Positions 28,059 to 37,937 of a stretch of DNA of 64,000 nt are shown here, piece by piece. The DNA comes from Bacilli bacterium (GTDB taxonomy: Bacteria; Bacillota_I; Bacilli_A; RF39; UBA660). Positions within the stretch are counted from its first letter, which is position 1; every line of letters begins with the position of its first letter. The position numbers and the translations under genes are program-made. The stretch spans positions 92,191 through 156,190 of the forward strand of contig JAFXZI010000003.1 of assembly GCA_017541325.1 (NCBI GenBank), written 5' to 3'. Below the pieces are notes generated by a model. That model worked only from the letters and a program-made list of their open reading frames with translations. It was not told where the DNA came from and did no database searches.

Positions 28059-29762
28059 TTAATTATTAGTATTATTATCAGAGGTATCCTCTGGTTTTTT
28101 TATGTCTAATATTACTGGTAAAACTATAGGCCTTCTTCCAGTTAATTCATATATAAACGGAAATAAATCTGTAACTATTTGAGTTTTAATTGTATTAAAA
28201 TTAGCGCTTCTATCTTTTAATTTAGAATTAATGGATTTAGTAGCAACTTCTTCAATCTTTTTAATTAGTTCTTCATTTTCATTTATTAGAATGAATCCTC
28301 TAGTAGTTATATTAGGTTTAATTAATAATTCACGTTTACGCATATCAACATTTGCTATAACTACTAATATTCCATCACTAGCCATTATTTTTCTATCACG
28401 AAGTACTGCACCATTAACTTCACCTAAAGAGTTTCCATCGACATAAGTATCAGCATCTGGAACAGATTCTCCTCTTGTTATATTGTGATCTTTAAGTATT
28501 AATGTATCACCATTTCTAAGAATAAATGTATTCTCTTTGGGTATTCCACATTCTATACCGATATTTGCATGTTTTTTAAGCATTCTATAGTCTCCATGGA
28601 ATGGCATTAAATACTTAGGTTTCATAAGTCTTATCATTAGTTTTAATTCTTCTTCGTTTCCATGTCCAGAAGAGTGAATATCAGATAGAGCAGTATTAGT
28701 AAACACTTTAACTCCTTGTAGATATAATTTGTTTATTGTATTACCAATTGCTTGAGCATTTCCTGGAATAGCAGATGATGAGAATACAACAATATCATCC
28801 GGTCTTAGTTTAATTTGTTTATGAGTTCCATTAGCTATTCTTGATAAAGCTGCAAGAGGTTCTCCTTGGGTTCCAGTACATAAAATACATACTTCACTAG
28901 GTTTTAATTGATTAGCTTCATCAGCATTTATAAAACTACTAGCGTGGTCGATATATCCACCTTTTAAGGAAATAGTAAGATTATTTTCCATACTTCTACC
29001 AAAAGTACATATTTTACGATTATGTTTGTAACAAGTTTCTACTATATGTTTTAAACGATATATATTTGATGCAAAAGTTGCAATTATAATTCTTCTATTA
29101 ACATACTTATCAAAAATATCATTTAAAGCATTGTCTACTTTAGCTTCACTTGTACTTACTCCAGGAGATAAAGCATTAGTAGATTCTCCTATAAGTAAAT
29201 CTACACCTTCTTCACCAATTCTAGCCATTTTATGTAAGTCTGCTACTGGTCCTATTGGTGTCATATCAAATTTATAGTCACCAGTTGTAACAATATTTCC
29301 ATCTGGTGTTTTTATAAGTATTCCATGTGAATCTGGAATAGAGTGTGTTGTTCTAAAAAATTCTATTTGTATTTTATTAAATTTTAATATAGTTTGGTCA
29401 TCATATGCATTTAAATTATCATATCTAATATTACGGTCAGCTAATTTCATCGCAATAAGCTCTTTAGCTTGATTTGGAGCATATATTTCAGGAATATTAA
29501 TGTTTTGAATAACATATGGTATTCCTCCTATATGGTCCTCATGTCCGTGAGTAATAATTAAAGCCTTAATTTTATCTTCATTTTCTTTTAAGAAAGTAAA
29601 ATCAGGTAATATATAATCTATTCCAAAAAGTCCCCATTCTGGAAATTCAATTCCCGCATCTATAATAACAATATCATTACCATGCATTACACAATACATG
29701 TTTTTTCCAATTGATCCCAAACCACCTAAAACTATAACTTTAGTTTCGTTTTGGTCTTTCAT
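28059..29762 (-). CDS. rnj: Ribonuclease J
   Basis: RNase J is the 5'-3' exonuclease and endonuclease of the Bacillota RNA degradosome. The 567 residues comprise a metallo-beta-lactamase core (ITHGHEDHIGG near residue 73, the zinc ligands), a beta-CASP insertion (CTFGRSMENN region), the PFHGDYRML motif, and a C-terminal domain. GAAAGGAG lies 6 bases before the ATG. Only one RNase J is in the window; whether it is J1 or J2 cannot be decided. Confidence 0.96.
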   Translation of the reverse strand: MKDQNETKVIVLGGLGSIGKNMYCVMHGNDIVIIDAGIEFPEWGLFGIDYILPDFTFLKENEDKIKALIITHGHEDHIGGIPYVIQNINIPEIYAPNQAKELIAMKLADRNIRYDNLNAYDDQTILKFNKIQIEFFRTTHSIPDSHGILIKTPDGNIVTTGDYKFDMTPIGPVADLHKMARIGEEGVDLLIGESTNALSPGVSTSEAKVDNALNDIFDKYVNRRIIIATFASNIYRLKHIVETCYKHNRKICTFGRSMENNLTISLKGGYIDHASSFINADEANQLKPSEVCILCTGTQGEPLAALSRIANGTHKQIKLRPDDIVVFSSSAIPGNAQAIGNTINKLYLQGVKVFTNTALSDIHSSGHGNEEELKLMIRLMKPKYLMPFHGDYRMLKKHANIGIECGIPKENTFILRNGDTLILKDHNITRGESVPDADTYVDGNSLGEVNGAVLRDRKIMASDGILVVIANVDMRKRELLIKPNITTRGFILINENEELIKKIEEVATKSINSKLKDRSANFNTIKTQIVTDLFPFIYELTGRRPIVLPVILDIKKPEDTSDNNTNN

Positions 29763-29802
29763 ATAAACTCCTTTCTTTAATAGTAAGAACTATAACGTAT
29801 AA

Positions 29803-29831
29803 ATTATAGTATGAATTAATAATTTTGTCTA
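29803..29831 (-). promoter_or_regulatory. Promoter of the RNase J gene
   Basis: On the minus strand, TAGACA and consensus TATAAT have a 17-base spacer, about 40 bases before the start codon. Confidence 0.75.
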
Positions 29832-29833
29832 GT

Positions 29834-29862
29834 AAAAAAAGAGTTTTAAAAACTCTTTTTAA
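29834..29862 (-). terminator. Terminator of the LCP/cohesin/dockerin operon
   Basis: AAAAAGAGTTT and AAACTCTTTTT form a hairpin around the LCP stop codon, followed by a T-run on the minus strand. Confidence 0.8.
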
Positions 29863-31874
29863 GGTGTTGTATTTTGTTCTGTACTAGAACTGTTTTCTCC
29901 TCCAGAACCATTATTTTCATTATTTCCACCAGTATTTCCTTCATTTCCTTCGTTTTCTTTATTATCGTTGTTATCACTTGGAGGAGTTACTGGAGCAGTG
30001 TTTTTATAAACAGTAATTGTTAATGTAATTGTTTTAGGTTTACATAAATCAGTTCTTTTCTTACGAGGATAACTTTGTTTTGTAATTCTTCCAGCTTGAC
30101 TAGAACTACTAACAGATACTTCATTCCATATTATTGTAAATCCATGATTTGCTGCCCAATTTTCAGCTTTACTTCTAGAATAAGAAGAAAAGTCAGGAAT
30201 TAAAGTATATAGAGTAGTTGATGCAGTTGGATTCTTTCCAATTACATTTGTTTCATAATCTTCACCAATAGTATAACTAAATGAAGTTTCATTCTTTTCT
30301 TTTTTAAGACCTAGATTAACTTTCATAGCATTAACTATTTGAGATTTACTAGATTGATTTGGAATATAATTATATAACTCTAAATGACTTCTTTCATCAT
30401 ATATTATTTGATCAGATCCAGATAAGAATAGTTTTTGAATTGAAACAAGTTCTCCATCTTTATCTCTTTTAGTAGTCATAATATCTTTAACTACGTTATA
30501 GAATGATAATATTGTTTCTCTAGACATATTAGTATCTAAGTTATTAGAAATACTATCTAGAATACTATAAACATCACCTATACTATTAATCTTTTTAACT
30601 TTATTAATTATTCCATGAATAACTAATTGTTGATTTTGACCTCTTACAAAGTCATTTCTAGTTCCTTGTGAATATTCTTTTCCACATTTTTTTTCATTAT
30701 TTTTTCTATTTCTGGCTAAAGCTAATGCTTGTTCACCATTTAGTTTTTGTTCACCTTTTTTAACATAGATAGTATTACTTCCCCATCTTCTTTTACTGTC
30801 TTGTTCACAGAAAGAATAAGGAACATCTACTTCAACGCCACCTAAAGCATTAACTAAATCGACTAATCCTTTAAAGTTAATCTTGGCATAATAATCAATT
30901 TTTATACCAGTATAGTTTTGAATAGTATTAATTACACATTTAGCTCCATGAGCAGCAGAGTGTGTTATTTTATTTTCAACATTTCCCATACAAGTTATAG
31001 GAACATAAGTATCTCTTGGAATACTTAACATTGTTACATTTAATGTAGATGGATTAAATGTAATAAGCATTAATGAATCTCCATTAAATGAATTAGCATT
31101 TTTAATTCCATCAGAAGTTGAATCAACTCCCATTAATAGAAGTGTAAATGGTTTTGATACATCAGCAGAAGAACCTCTTAATTCATCGTCTTTCTTTTCC
31201 TCTTTAGAAGTAGATGCAAGTACTTTAGTTTCTTCTTCAATATTTTCAAATTGTTCAACTGAATTATACATTGTAACATATCCACTAGGAAGGAATGCAT
31301 AATCTATTTTCTTATTATATAAATCATTTATCATAGATAAATAATCATCATAAGGAACTAATTCATTATTCTTATCTAATCCATATTCTTTAACTATTTC
31401 CATAGGAAGAATATATGCTTCAGTATCATTTTTATCTTTTCCAATACCTATTTTAGATTTATATATATCTTTAGCATTACCTATTTTATTAGTTTTTAAT
31501 GTAACTAATGAAGTAGTAGTGGTAACTGTTTCTTTATTCATGTTATCTATTTTAGATAAAACATAATTAATATTAAAACCAATTACTATATATATAATTA
31601 TAAGAATCAATAAGAAAAATCTTTTAATACCTTTTTTTATTCTTTTTTTCTTTTTATTTCTTCTAAATAAATTGATAATCATAAGTACATTAATAAGTGT
31701 AACAATACCTATAATTATAATTCTTAGAACTGTTTCAATTCTTTTAAGTTGTAACAAACTATATATTAAGTATATAGATGCTACTAAAGAGAAAATGATA
31801 AATACTATATCAATTATTAAAGATCTTTTCTTTTTCTTTTTTTGTCGTAATTTTTCTCTTTCTTTAGAACGCAT
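29859..31874 (-). CDS. LytR-CpsA-Psr (LCP) family cell-wall polymer transferase with extra domains
   Basis: LCP proteins attach teichoic acid or capsule polymers to peptidoglycan. The 671 residues show three hydrophobic helices (~20-42, 48-70, 84-106), a region like a solute-binding lobe (~120-220), the LCP domain (~243-425) with LLLMGVDS, SIPRDTY (R287, D288) and ALARNRK, a PASTA-like segment (~555-624), and an Asn/Gly/Glu-rich tail. This is about twice the length of simple LCP proteins. It is the last gene of a three-gene minus-strand operon, starting 5 bases after the cohesin-like protein. Confidence 0.9.
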   Translation of the reverse strand: MRSKEREKLRQKKKKKRSLIIDIVFIIFSLVASIYLIYSLLQLKRIETVLRIIIIGIVTLINVLMIINLFRRNKKKKRIKKGIKRFFLLILIIIYIVIGFNINYVLSKIDNMNKETVTTTTSLVTLKTNKIGNAKDIYKSKIGIGKDKNDTEAYILPMEIVKEYGLDKNNELVPYDDYLSMINDLYNKKIDYAFLPSGYVTMYNSVEQFENIEEETKVLASTSKEEKKDDELRGSSADVSKPFTLLLMGVDSTSDGIKNANSFNGDSLMLITFNPSTLNVTMLSIPRDTYVPITCMGNVENKITHSAAHGAKCVINTIQNYTGIKIDYYAKINFKGLVDLVNALGGVEVDVPYSFCEQDSKRRWGSNTIYVKKGEQKLNGEQALALARNRKNNEKKCGKEYSQGTRNDFVRGQNQQLVIHGIINKVKKINSIGDVYSILDSISNNLDTNMSRETILSFYNVVKDIMTTKRDKDGELVSIQKLFLSGSDQIIYDERSHLELYNYIPNQSSKSQIVNAMKVNLGLKKEKNETSFSYTIGEDYETNVIGKNPTASTTLYTLIPDFSSYSRSKAENWAANHGFTIIWNEVSVSSSSQAGRITKQSYPRKKRTDLCKPKTITLTITVYKNTAPVTPPSDNNDNKENEGNEGNTGGNNENNGSGGENSSSTEQNTTP

Positions 31875-31879
31875 TCTAT

Positions 31880-33403
31880 CTAATCTCCTTTTTTCTTAGT
31901 ACCTTTTTTCTTAGTTGATTTCTTTTTAGGAGTCTTTTTTATTTCTTGAGTTTCTTCTAGAATTTTATACATATCATCGTCTTCTTCAGTTTCAACTAAA
32001 TCAGAAGTTTTCTCTTCTTCAGCTTCTACGATTTCTTCTCCCTCTTCAATTTCAGTTTCAACTATTTCCTCTTTAGAATCAACTGGTTCTTCTCCTTCTT
32101 CAATGTTTTGAATTGTTTTGGTACTTTTTTTCTTTCCCTTCATAAGTATTATAAACAAAAATACCAAATATGTTAAGAAGATAAATCCTAGAAGACTAAT
32201 TATTATTAATTTATATAAATCTGTATTTTCTTTATTATTATCTTTTTCTTTAGTTTGTTCTTCTTTTTCTGTTAAATATCTTTGAATTGTTTTATCTTGA
32301 CTATCATATCTATAAATAGATTCTTCACCAGTATCTAAATTAATACCATAAAAGTAATAATAGTCAGTATTATCTAATTTATAAGCATTAATTTTATTTT
32401 CGTTTATTTCTATTGTTTCATTCTTTTTAGCATTTTCTATTTCTTTATTTTCAATAAATACATTTAATGTTGAAAAAGAATATTCATTATATTTAATAAA
32501 TTCATCATCTTTATAAATAAATAGATTAACATTTCCTTCACTATCTTTTAATCCTACTAGTTTTAAATTAGCTTTTTCATTTATAAAACCAGGAACTTTA
32601 ACATCTTTATATTCTATTTCAGTATCTGCAAAAGTATTATTAGGACTTTTTAATAGCTTTGCTTTTCTAACAAGAGTATATTCTGTATCTTCTACAGTAA
32701 CTTTAATAGGATCTAATTCTTTTACATTAGCAGTAATTGTATATACTCTTTCAGAACCATTTTCAGCAACTACACTAATTTTTAAAGTGTTTTTACCATC
32801 TTCTACAGATCTAGTTCCAAGTCCTGAAACTGATGCTCTAGAATCTGCTTTAGCTCCTTTTATATTAATTGATTCAGTGTTTGCTGGAAGTTCTACAGTA
32901 TAAGAAGTTGTATTTTTATTAAAACTTGGTGTTAGAGTAGCACCATCAATACTTAAACTAGATAAGTAGTTATTACCTGATTTAGATGCTTCATATTCTG
33001 CTTGAGAAATAACTTTTACTGATTTAGAACCACTAAAGTTAAGACAATTCTCTGCACAAATTTGACCACTAATTTTTACACTTGGGTTTCCTGCAGCTTT
33101 TGCTTTAAACTTAACTGTAATTGTCTTTGATTTTTCTCCACTTAGAATCATTGCACCATTACTTATTCCTGATCCACCTACATATGATAATTTTGATGAA
33201 TCATAACTAATTGAATAAGCCATTGAATAACTTGCTTGTGATGAATTAACTCTAAATGTAAAAGAAACTGTATTCCCTACAACAACTTTTCCAGTACTTG
33301 CTGAACTATTAACACTAGCTCCAGCAGCATATACTGGAATTAAAGACGCTAAGAATATATATAGCGTCATAATTGTACTTATTATTATTTTCTTTTTACC
33401 CAT
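31880..33403 (-). CDS. Membrane-anchored cohesin-like and cadherin-like beta-sandwich protein
   Basis: The 507-residue protein has a signal peptide (1-27, ending PVYA-A), a cohesin-like domain (~29-132) with the pattern V(x)VGNTVSFTFRVNSS...YSISYDSSKLSYVGG, a cadherin-like beta-sandwich (PF12733 type, ~147-228, LSSLSIDGATLTPSFNKNTT), an unassigned outer region, a membrane helix (~397-420), an acidic stretch, and a Lys-rich tail. Cohesins bind dockerins. The upstream gene of the same operon, 9 bases away, ends in a dockerin. The simplest reading is that this protein displays that enzyme on the membrane. C116 and C120 could form a disulfide. The cohesin call rests on pattern and context. Confidence 0.72.
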   Translation of the reverse strand: MGKKKIIISTIMTLYIFLASLIPVYAAGASVNSSASTGKVVVGNTVSFTFRVNSSQASYSMAYSISYDSSKLSYVGGSGISNGAMILSGEKSKTITVKFKAKAAGNPSVKISGQICAENCLNFSGSKSVKVISQAEYEASKSGNNYLSSLSIDGATLTPSFNKNTTSYTVELPANTESINIKGAKADSRASVSGLGTRSVEDGKNTLKISVVAENGSERVYTITANVKELDPIKVTVEDTEYTLVRKAKLLKSPNNTFADTEIEYKDVKVPGFINEKANLKLVGLKDSEGNVNLFIYKDDEFIKYNEYSFSTLNVFIENKEIENAKKNETIEINENKINAYKLDNTDYYYFYGINLDTGEESIYRYDSQDKTIQRYLTEKEEQTKEKDNNKENTDLYKLIIISLLGFIFLTYLVFLFIILMKGKKKSTKTIQNIEEGEEPVDSKEEIVETEIEEGEEIVEAEEEKTSDLVETEEDDDMYKILEETQEIKKTPKKKSTKKKGTKKKGD

Positions 33404-33412
33404 TTTATCCTC

Positions 33413-35494
33413 CTATGATTGTGATATATTTGCTTTCTTTAATAAATGCATTTGTACTTTAGATAGGTCTAATATATCAACAGATCCACCTCTACTTACA
33501 TCACCTGCTTGAGCATATGCTCCAGTTAATGATTTTTTCTTTAATAAATGCATTTGTACTAGAGATAAATCTAATACAGTAATATTTCCGTCTCCACTGA
33601 CATCACCATATATGATAAATGTATATGTTTTAGAAGATGTTCCAGATGTAATTTTTACTTTATCTCCAGTAACTATTGATCCACTTGTTTTAGCTTTATT
33701 GTTTTTATCCATTATATTAATACTTGCATAATTATTTGCTTTTTGAATTTTATTTATCATACCTTGAACAGTAGAACCTAAAGTAATGTTATATATATAA
33801 GTTGAATTTTTAATCTTATATCCAGATGATGTTATAGTTACATCTGCTGTTGGATAATTTACTGTAGGAGTATTAGGATCTGGATCTTGGTTTGTAGAAC
33901 CATTTCCATTATTGTTATCATCATTTGTTGTAGGTTTTATTACATTAAATGTAATATTATATGTTTTCTTAGTACCATCTTGTGCAGTAACTATTACTGA
34001 TTTCTTAGTTCCTGAAGTAGTAATATTAAATGTTCCATTTCCAGATATAGTAGAAGTTGATGCAACTGTAGTACTATTTATTGTTACATTTCCACTTGTT
34101 GGTATTGTTACTGTATAGTTAGTATTTGCACCATCAAAGTTTGTAACTGATGTATTATTAACTGTTAATGTTTTTAAATAATTGTTTGGATTACCTTTGT
34201 TTGGTAATGATGTTGATGCAGGTATTCCGGCATATATTGGAATTTGGAATACCATAGGTAAATCAATTATTCCCATTCCATTATATGAATTATATGTTGT
34301 ATTAGAACTAGATACTACTGCACTTACATTTGTCATATATTGATGCCAGTATCCAGAATTTGATTTAGGAGTAGTATTCCATTTTTGGAAGTATGCAGTA
34401 TTTTGTCCTGCCCCTACATATCCGTTGTTAATCCAACTAGCTCCACCTATAATTGCTTTTTCTTTTGTATTCCATCCTTTTTCTTTGGCATATTTAAGTC
34501 CATTACATACAGGTTTAGTTGAACTAGTAGCACCTATATTATAGAAGTTATAATATCCAGTATAATTTACTGAACAATATGTACTACAAGTTCCATTAAC
34601 TGCATAACCAGTACCAGATAAACCAACTTCTTGTCTTGTTAAGGCTGCTAAGAATAGTGGGTTAACATTATATTGTTGAGCTGCTTTTATATAGTATTGT
34701 GTTAAATTACTAAAGAAATCTGTATATAGAATCTTTTTAACTGCAGATTCTGTTTGATATGCAGAATAATAATTTAAATCTTCAAACATAAAAATGTTTT
34801 TTTCATTCAACCAGTTTCTTGGATCCATATAATAAGCAATTGTTTCTTTTTTTGCTTGATACCATGATTTTCCATCTTTAGGAGTATATGTATTTGTATA
34901 CCAGTTATAACATCCATCAGCAGTTGATAAATATCCTTGACTTGATGTTTGAATTAAACTTCTACCAATTACATTTTCATTATTTAGAGAAGTAGTCCAA
35001 TTATCTCTAGTATTAATACCTACAAAAATCCAATTTGGATGTTTTTTATGTAATTCTTTTAATTTAGTTTTATATGATTCAGGGAAACCTTGTCCATTTA
35101 AATATGCATCAAATTCAGCATCGCTCATTTGGCTCATAGGAGTTGAAGGAATATCAACAGTAGTAGAAGTACTACCACTATTTTGAATTTCTACATAACG
35201 ACTACATACATAACCAGTTTTTCCTGAATAAGTAGTTTTGTACCATTTACCAGTTGTACATCCAGTTGATGAATCAGTAGTATTTACTAAATCTCCAGAA
35301 ATAGTAATTATAGTATTATGAGGAATAAGTACTAAATTAGAATAACTTGTACCAGCGCCACTTCTTAATTTAACTCCGTCGGTAGCAGTAATTCTTCCTT
35401 TTTGATCAGCTGCATATACGGATGTATTTATATAAAAAGAGGCAAATAATATAGAAACAATAATTAAAATATTAATTGCTTTATTTAATTTCAT
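33413..35494 (-). CDS. Secreted SH3-glucosaminidase with C-terminal dockerin
   Basis: The 693-residue protein has a signal peptide (1-28), an SH3 domain (~34-103), a GH73-like N-acetylglucosaminidase domain (~120-420) with candidate catalytic E289 in LTRQEVGLSG and the NFYNIGATSS motif, a cadherin-like beta-sandwich (~438-519), an Asn/Pro linker, a small beta domain (~549-629), and a type I dockerin (~630-686). The dockerin has two repeats, GDVSGDGNITVLDLSLVQMHLL and GDVSRGGSVDILDLSKVQMHLL (each cited in part by family pattern); the second lacks the Asp at calcium position 5. The start at M-KLNKAIN is chosen because TAGGAGATG precedes it; a longer frame upstream lacks a Shine-Dalgarno. It is the first gene of the operon. 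Confidence 0.85.
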   Translation of the reverse strand: MKLNKAINILIIVSILFASFYINTSVYAADQKGRITATDGVKLRSGAGTSYSNLVLIPHNTIITISGDLVNTTDSSTGCTTGKWYKTTYSGKTGYVCSRYVEIQNSGSTSTTVDIPSTPMSQMSDAEFDAYLNGQGFPESYKTKLKELHKKHPNWIFVGINTRDNWTTSLNNENVIGRSLIQTSSQGYLSTADGCYNWYTNTYTPKDGKSWYQAKKETIAYYMDPRNWLNEKNIFMFEDLNYYSAYQTESAVKKILYTDFFSNLTQYYIKAAQQYNVNPLFLAALTRQEVGLSGTGYAVNGTCSTYCSVNYTGYYNFYNIGATSSTKPVCNGLKYAKEKGWNTKEKAIIGGASWINNGYVGAGQNTAYFQKWNTTPKSNSGYWHQYMTNVSAVVSSSNTTYNSYNGMGIIDLPMVFQIPIYAGIPASTSLPNKGNPNNYLKTLTVNNTSVTNFDGANTNYTVTIPTSGNVTINSTTVASTSTISGNGTFNITTSGTKKSVIVTAQDGTKKTYNITFNVIKPTTNDDNNNGNGSTNQDPDPNTPTVNYPTADVTITSSGYKIKNSTYIYNITLGSTVQGMINKIQKANNYASINIMDKNNKAKTSGSIVTGDKVKITSGTSSKTYTFIIYGDVSGDGNITVLDLSLVQMHLLKKKSLTGAYAQAGDVSRGGSVDILDLSKVQMHLLKKANISQS

Positions 35495-35608
35495 ATAATC
35501 ATCTCCTATTAATGTATATTCTCTCACTATAATTTTATCATAAAAATGCACTTTTTCCTATTTAAGAAAAGGATTAATTTAGTTTATATGACACCTTTTT
35601 ACATCAAC

Positions 35609-35637
35609 TTGATTTTTTAGCAATAATATGGTATAAT
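35609..35637 (+). promoter_or_regulatory. Promoter of the 327-residue membrane protein gene
   Basis: TTGATT (35609-35614) and TATAAT (35632-35637) have a 17-base spacer. Confidence 0.8.
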
Positions 35638-35673
35638 TTTACTCACTTACCGTTTGGAGGGGAATTTATAAAA

Positions 35674-36657
35674 ATGAGTAAAGATAAAAGAAAAGAAATT
35701 CATGAAGAAGGTATTCCAGATGGAGTTACTATAACTAGTAGAAAAGATAATAATATAAAAAAAACAATTGGTAAAAAGATAGTATTTTGTATATTATTAG
35801 CAACATTAATTTCTGGATATTTAATTGAAAATTCTACATTAGTAGATAGAGGTCAAAGTGTTGCTTATGTAGTTAGTGAAGAATCTAATAGAACTGTTTT
35901 AGATGAAGCAGTAGCGTCTCACAATGAAGAGTATAATGATGACTTATTAGCTAGAATAGATTCATATAGAGATTTAATTAAGATTTCTGAGAGATTAAAT
36001 TCATATAATTTAGATGAAGTTATAAGAGGATTAACTCCGCTTGATATGAATGAACAATTAGATGTAGTTGCATTGAAAGAAAATATGAATAAATATGATG
36101 AATATGTATCTCAAGGAGAAAATGGAATAATTTTATCAAAAGATTCTGAAGATTTCTTAACAGTTGCTTTAATGCTTGAAAGAGATGAAAGAAGTGTTAA
36201 TGCTTTAATTCATAATAGAGCTTTTGCTGATTTAGCAGATTTAAAATTATTAGCTTTAAAAAGTAAGGTAGCTGATTGTTGTGAATTTGGACCAGAATCA
36301 ATTGGTAATATGAAGTTACAAGAAATAGATGGAGAAAGAGTAATAACTTATCAAGGAAATACTGGAAGAATTTATACTGTTAGATTTGCAGATGGTGGAT
36401 TAGATTTTATTACATCAAGCAAACTAGTTCCTAGAATTATGAATAGTGTATTTGATGATCAATCTTATTCTGAATCAGTATCAACTGATTACGATCATAA
36501 TACTAATAATTTAGTACTAGATGAAATAAATGATTTAACAACATTTATAAAGATGGATTGTAGCATAAATCATGATGGGAAATTACAACTATCTAGTCCT
36601 GTAGCAATTCAAAGATTAACTCATACATTTAAAAGTACTGAAAAAAAAGAAAACTAA
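35674..36657 (+). CDS. Single-span membrane protein, unrecognised
   Basis: The 327-residue protein has a cytoplasmic basic start, one hydrophobic helix at ~35-51 (KIVFCILLATLISGYLI) and an outer region of about 270 residues that is mostly predicted helical. Two adjacent cysteines (DCCEFGPES) lie near residue 200. GGAGGGG lies 10 bases before the ATG. It is a single-gene unit with its own promoter and terminator. I recognise no family. Confidence 0.7.
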   Translation: MSKDKRKEIHEEGIPDGVTITSRKDNNIKKTIGKKIVFCILLATLISGYLIENSTLVDRGQSVAYVVSEESNRTVLDEAVASHNEEYNDDLLARIDSYRDLIKISERLNSYNLDEVIRGLTPLDMNEQLDVVALKENMNKYDEYVSQGENGIILSKDSEDFLTVALMLERDERSVNALIHNRAFADLADLKLLALKSKVADCCEFGPESIGNMKLQEIDGERVITYQGNTGRIYTVRFADGGLDFITSSKLVPRIMNSVFDDQSYSESVSTDYDHNTNNLVLDEINDLTTFIKMDCSINHDGKLQLSSPVAIQRLTHTFKSTEKKEN

Positions 36658-36681
36658 TTCGTGCGAATTAGTTTTTTTATG
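36651..36681 (+). terminator. Terminator of the single-span membrane protein gene
   Basis: AAACTAATTC-GTGC-GAATTAGTTT is followed by a T-run. Confidence 0.9.
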
Positions 36682-36712
36682 TTATAATCTTATTAGGATA
36701 GGGCGTGGTTGT

Positions 36713-37639
36713 ATGAGAAAAAAAGATATTTGGTTATTAATATTTGTATTAATAATAGTGGGTTCCCACTATTTTAATATAAATATTTTTTCATATATAA
36801 ACGAAGAATTCCTATATCAAGTAGTAAGTTTAGAAAAAAACGAAGTAGCAGATATTAAACCAGTAAGAACCTCATCAAAACTAAAAGTTTATTATATTAA
36901 TGTTGGAGAAGCAGAATCTATTCTAATACAAAATTTAGATGAATATATGCTTATTGATGCTGGAAATAATAATGATGGAAAAAAATTAGTTAAATTTTTG
37001 AAAGACTTAGAAGTCCCTGATTTAAAATATGTTGTTAGTACTCATCCTCATGAAGATCATATAGGTGGAATGGATAATATAGTTAAAGAATTTAAAATAA
37101 AAAGAATGTTTATGCCTGATGTTACAACTAATACACCTACTTTTACTGAAGTATTAGATGAACTTGAAAAGAAAAAAGTAAAAATAACTATTCCTAAAAA
37201 CGGAGATACATATCGATTAGGAAATGCAGAAATAATATTTATTTATTCTGGAACGGATTCAGAAGATTTAAATAATTCTTCTATTATTTTAAAAGTAACT
37301 TTTGGAAATAATTCGTTTTTATTTACTGGAGATACTACTAGTGCAGTTGAAGATAAAATATTAAATGAAGATATTTCTGCAGATGTATTAAAGGTTGCAC
37401 ATCATGGATCAAGATATAGTTCAAGTGAAGAATTTCTTAAAAAAGTAAATCCAAAATATGCAGTTATATCAGTTGGTAAGAATAATGATTATGGACATCC
37501 TCATAAAGAAACTATGAGAAGATTAAATAAGAATAAAGTTAAAGTATATAGAACAGATTATTTAGGTACTATTTTATTTGAATCAAATGGTAATAAAATT
37601 GATATTAAAACTATAAAAACTGATACAGATGGAGGTTAA
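36713..37639 (+). CDS. ComEC-like metallo-beta-lactamase-fold hydrolase with N-terminal anchor
   Basis: The 308-residue protein has an N-terminal hydrophobic helix (~6-20), then a metallo-beta-lactamase fold of the ComEC/Rec2 C-terminal type: YINVGEAESILIQ, STHPHEDHIGGMD (zinc ligands), FTGDT, KVAHHGS, and YGHPHKETMRRL. It lacks the ComEC channel, as is common for stand-alone members, and presumably acts outside the membrane. The substrate may be extracellular DNA or a phosphoester; not known. TATAAT with an extended TG lies at 36683-36688. It ends one base before the DUF3006-like gene. Confidence 0.83.
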   Translation: MRKKDIWLLIFVLIIVGSHYFNINIFSYINEEFLYQVVSLEKNEVADIKPVRTSSKLKVYYINVGEAESILIQNLDEYMLIDAGNNNDGKKLVKFLKDLEVPDLKYVVSTHPHEDHIGGMDNIVKEFKIKRMFMPDVTTNTPTFTEVLDELEKKKVKITIPKNGDTYRLGNAEIIFIYSGTDSEDLNNSSIILKVTFGNNSFLFTGDTTSAVEDKILNEDISADVLKVAHHGSRYSSSEEFLKKVNPKYAVISVGKNNDYGHPHKETMRRLNKNKVKVYRTDYLGTILFESNGNKIDIKTIKTDTDGG

Positions 37640-37640
37640 T

Positions 37641-37862
37641 ATGAAATATATAGTAGATAGAGTAGAAGGAGATTTAGTAATTGCAATTGAAGAAAAGACA
37701 AATAAAGTAATTAAGATAGATAAAAGTCTTATAGATTTTGATCTTTTTGATGGATTAGTTATTAATTATGAAAATGGTATTTATACAAAAGATTTAGAAT
37801 CTACTGAAAAAAAGAAAAAAGAAGTTAAAAATAGGTTTGATAAATTAAAAGAAATGAATTAA
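37641..37862 (+). CDS. DUF3006-like small protein
   Basis: The 73-residue protein begins MKYIVDRVEGDLVIAIEEKTNKVI, the usual DUF3006 pattern. The ATG at 37641 is chosen because GGAGGT lies 5 bases upstream; an earlier in-frame ATG overlaps the previous gene without a Shine-Dalgarno. Members are often found beside stand-alone ComEC-like hydrolases, as here. Function unknown. Confidence 0.75.
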   Translation: MKYIVDRVEGDLVIAIEEKTNKVIKIDKSLIDFDLFDGLVINYENGIYTKDLESTEKKKKEVKNRFDKLKEMN

Positions 37863-37937
37863 ATAGAATAGATGCTAAAAAAGGAAACGCAAAAGTTATA
37901 GAAATGAAGTATTAAATTTGTTATAATACTTTTAGTT

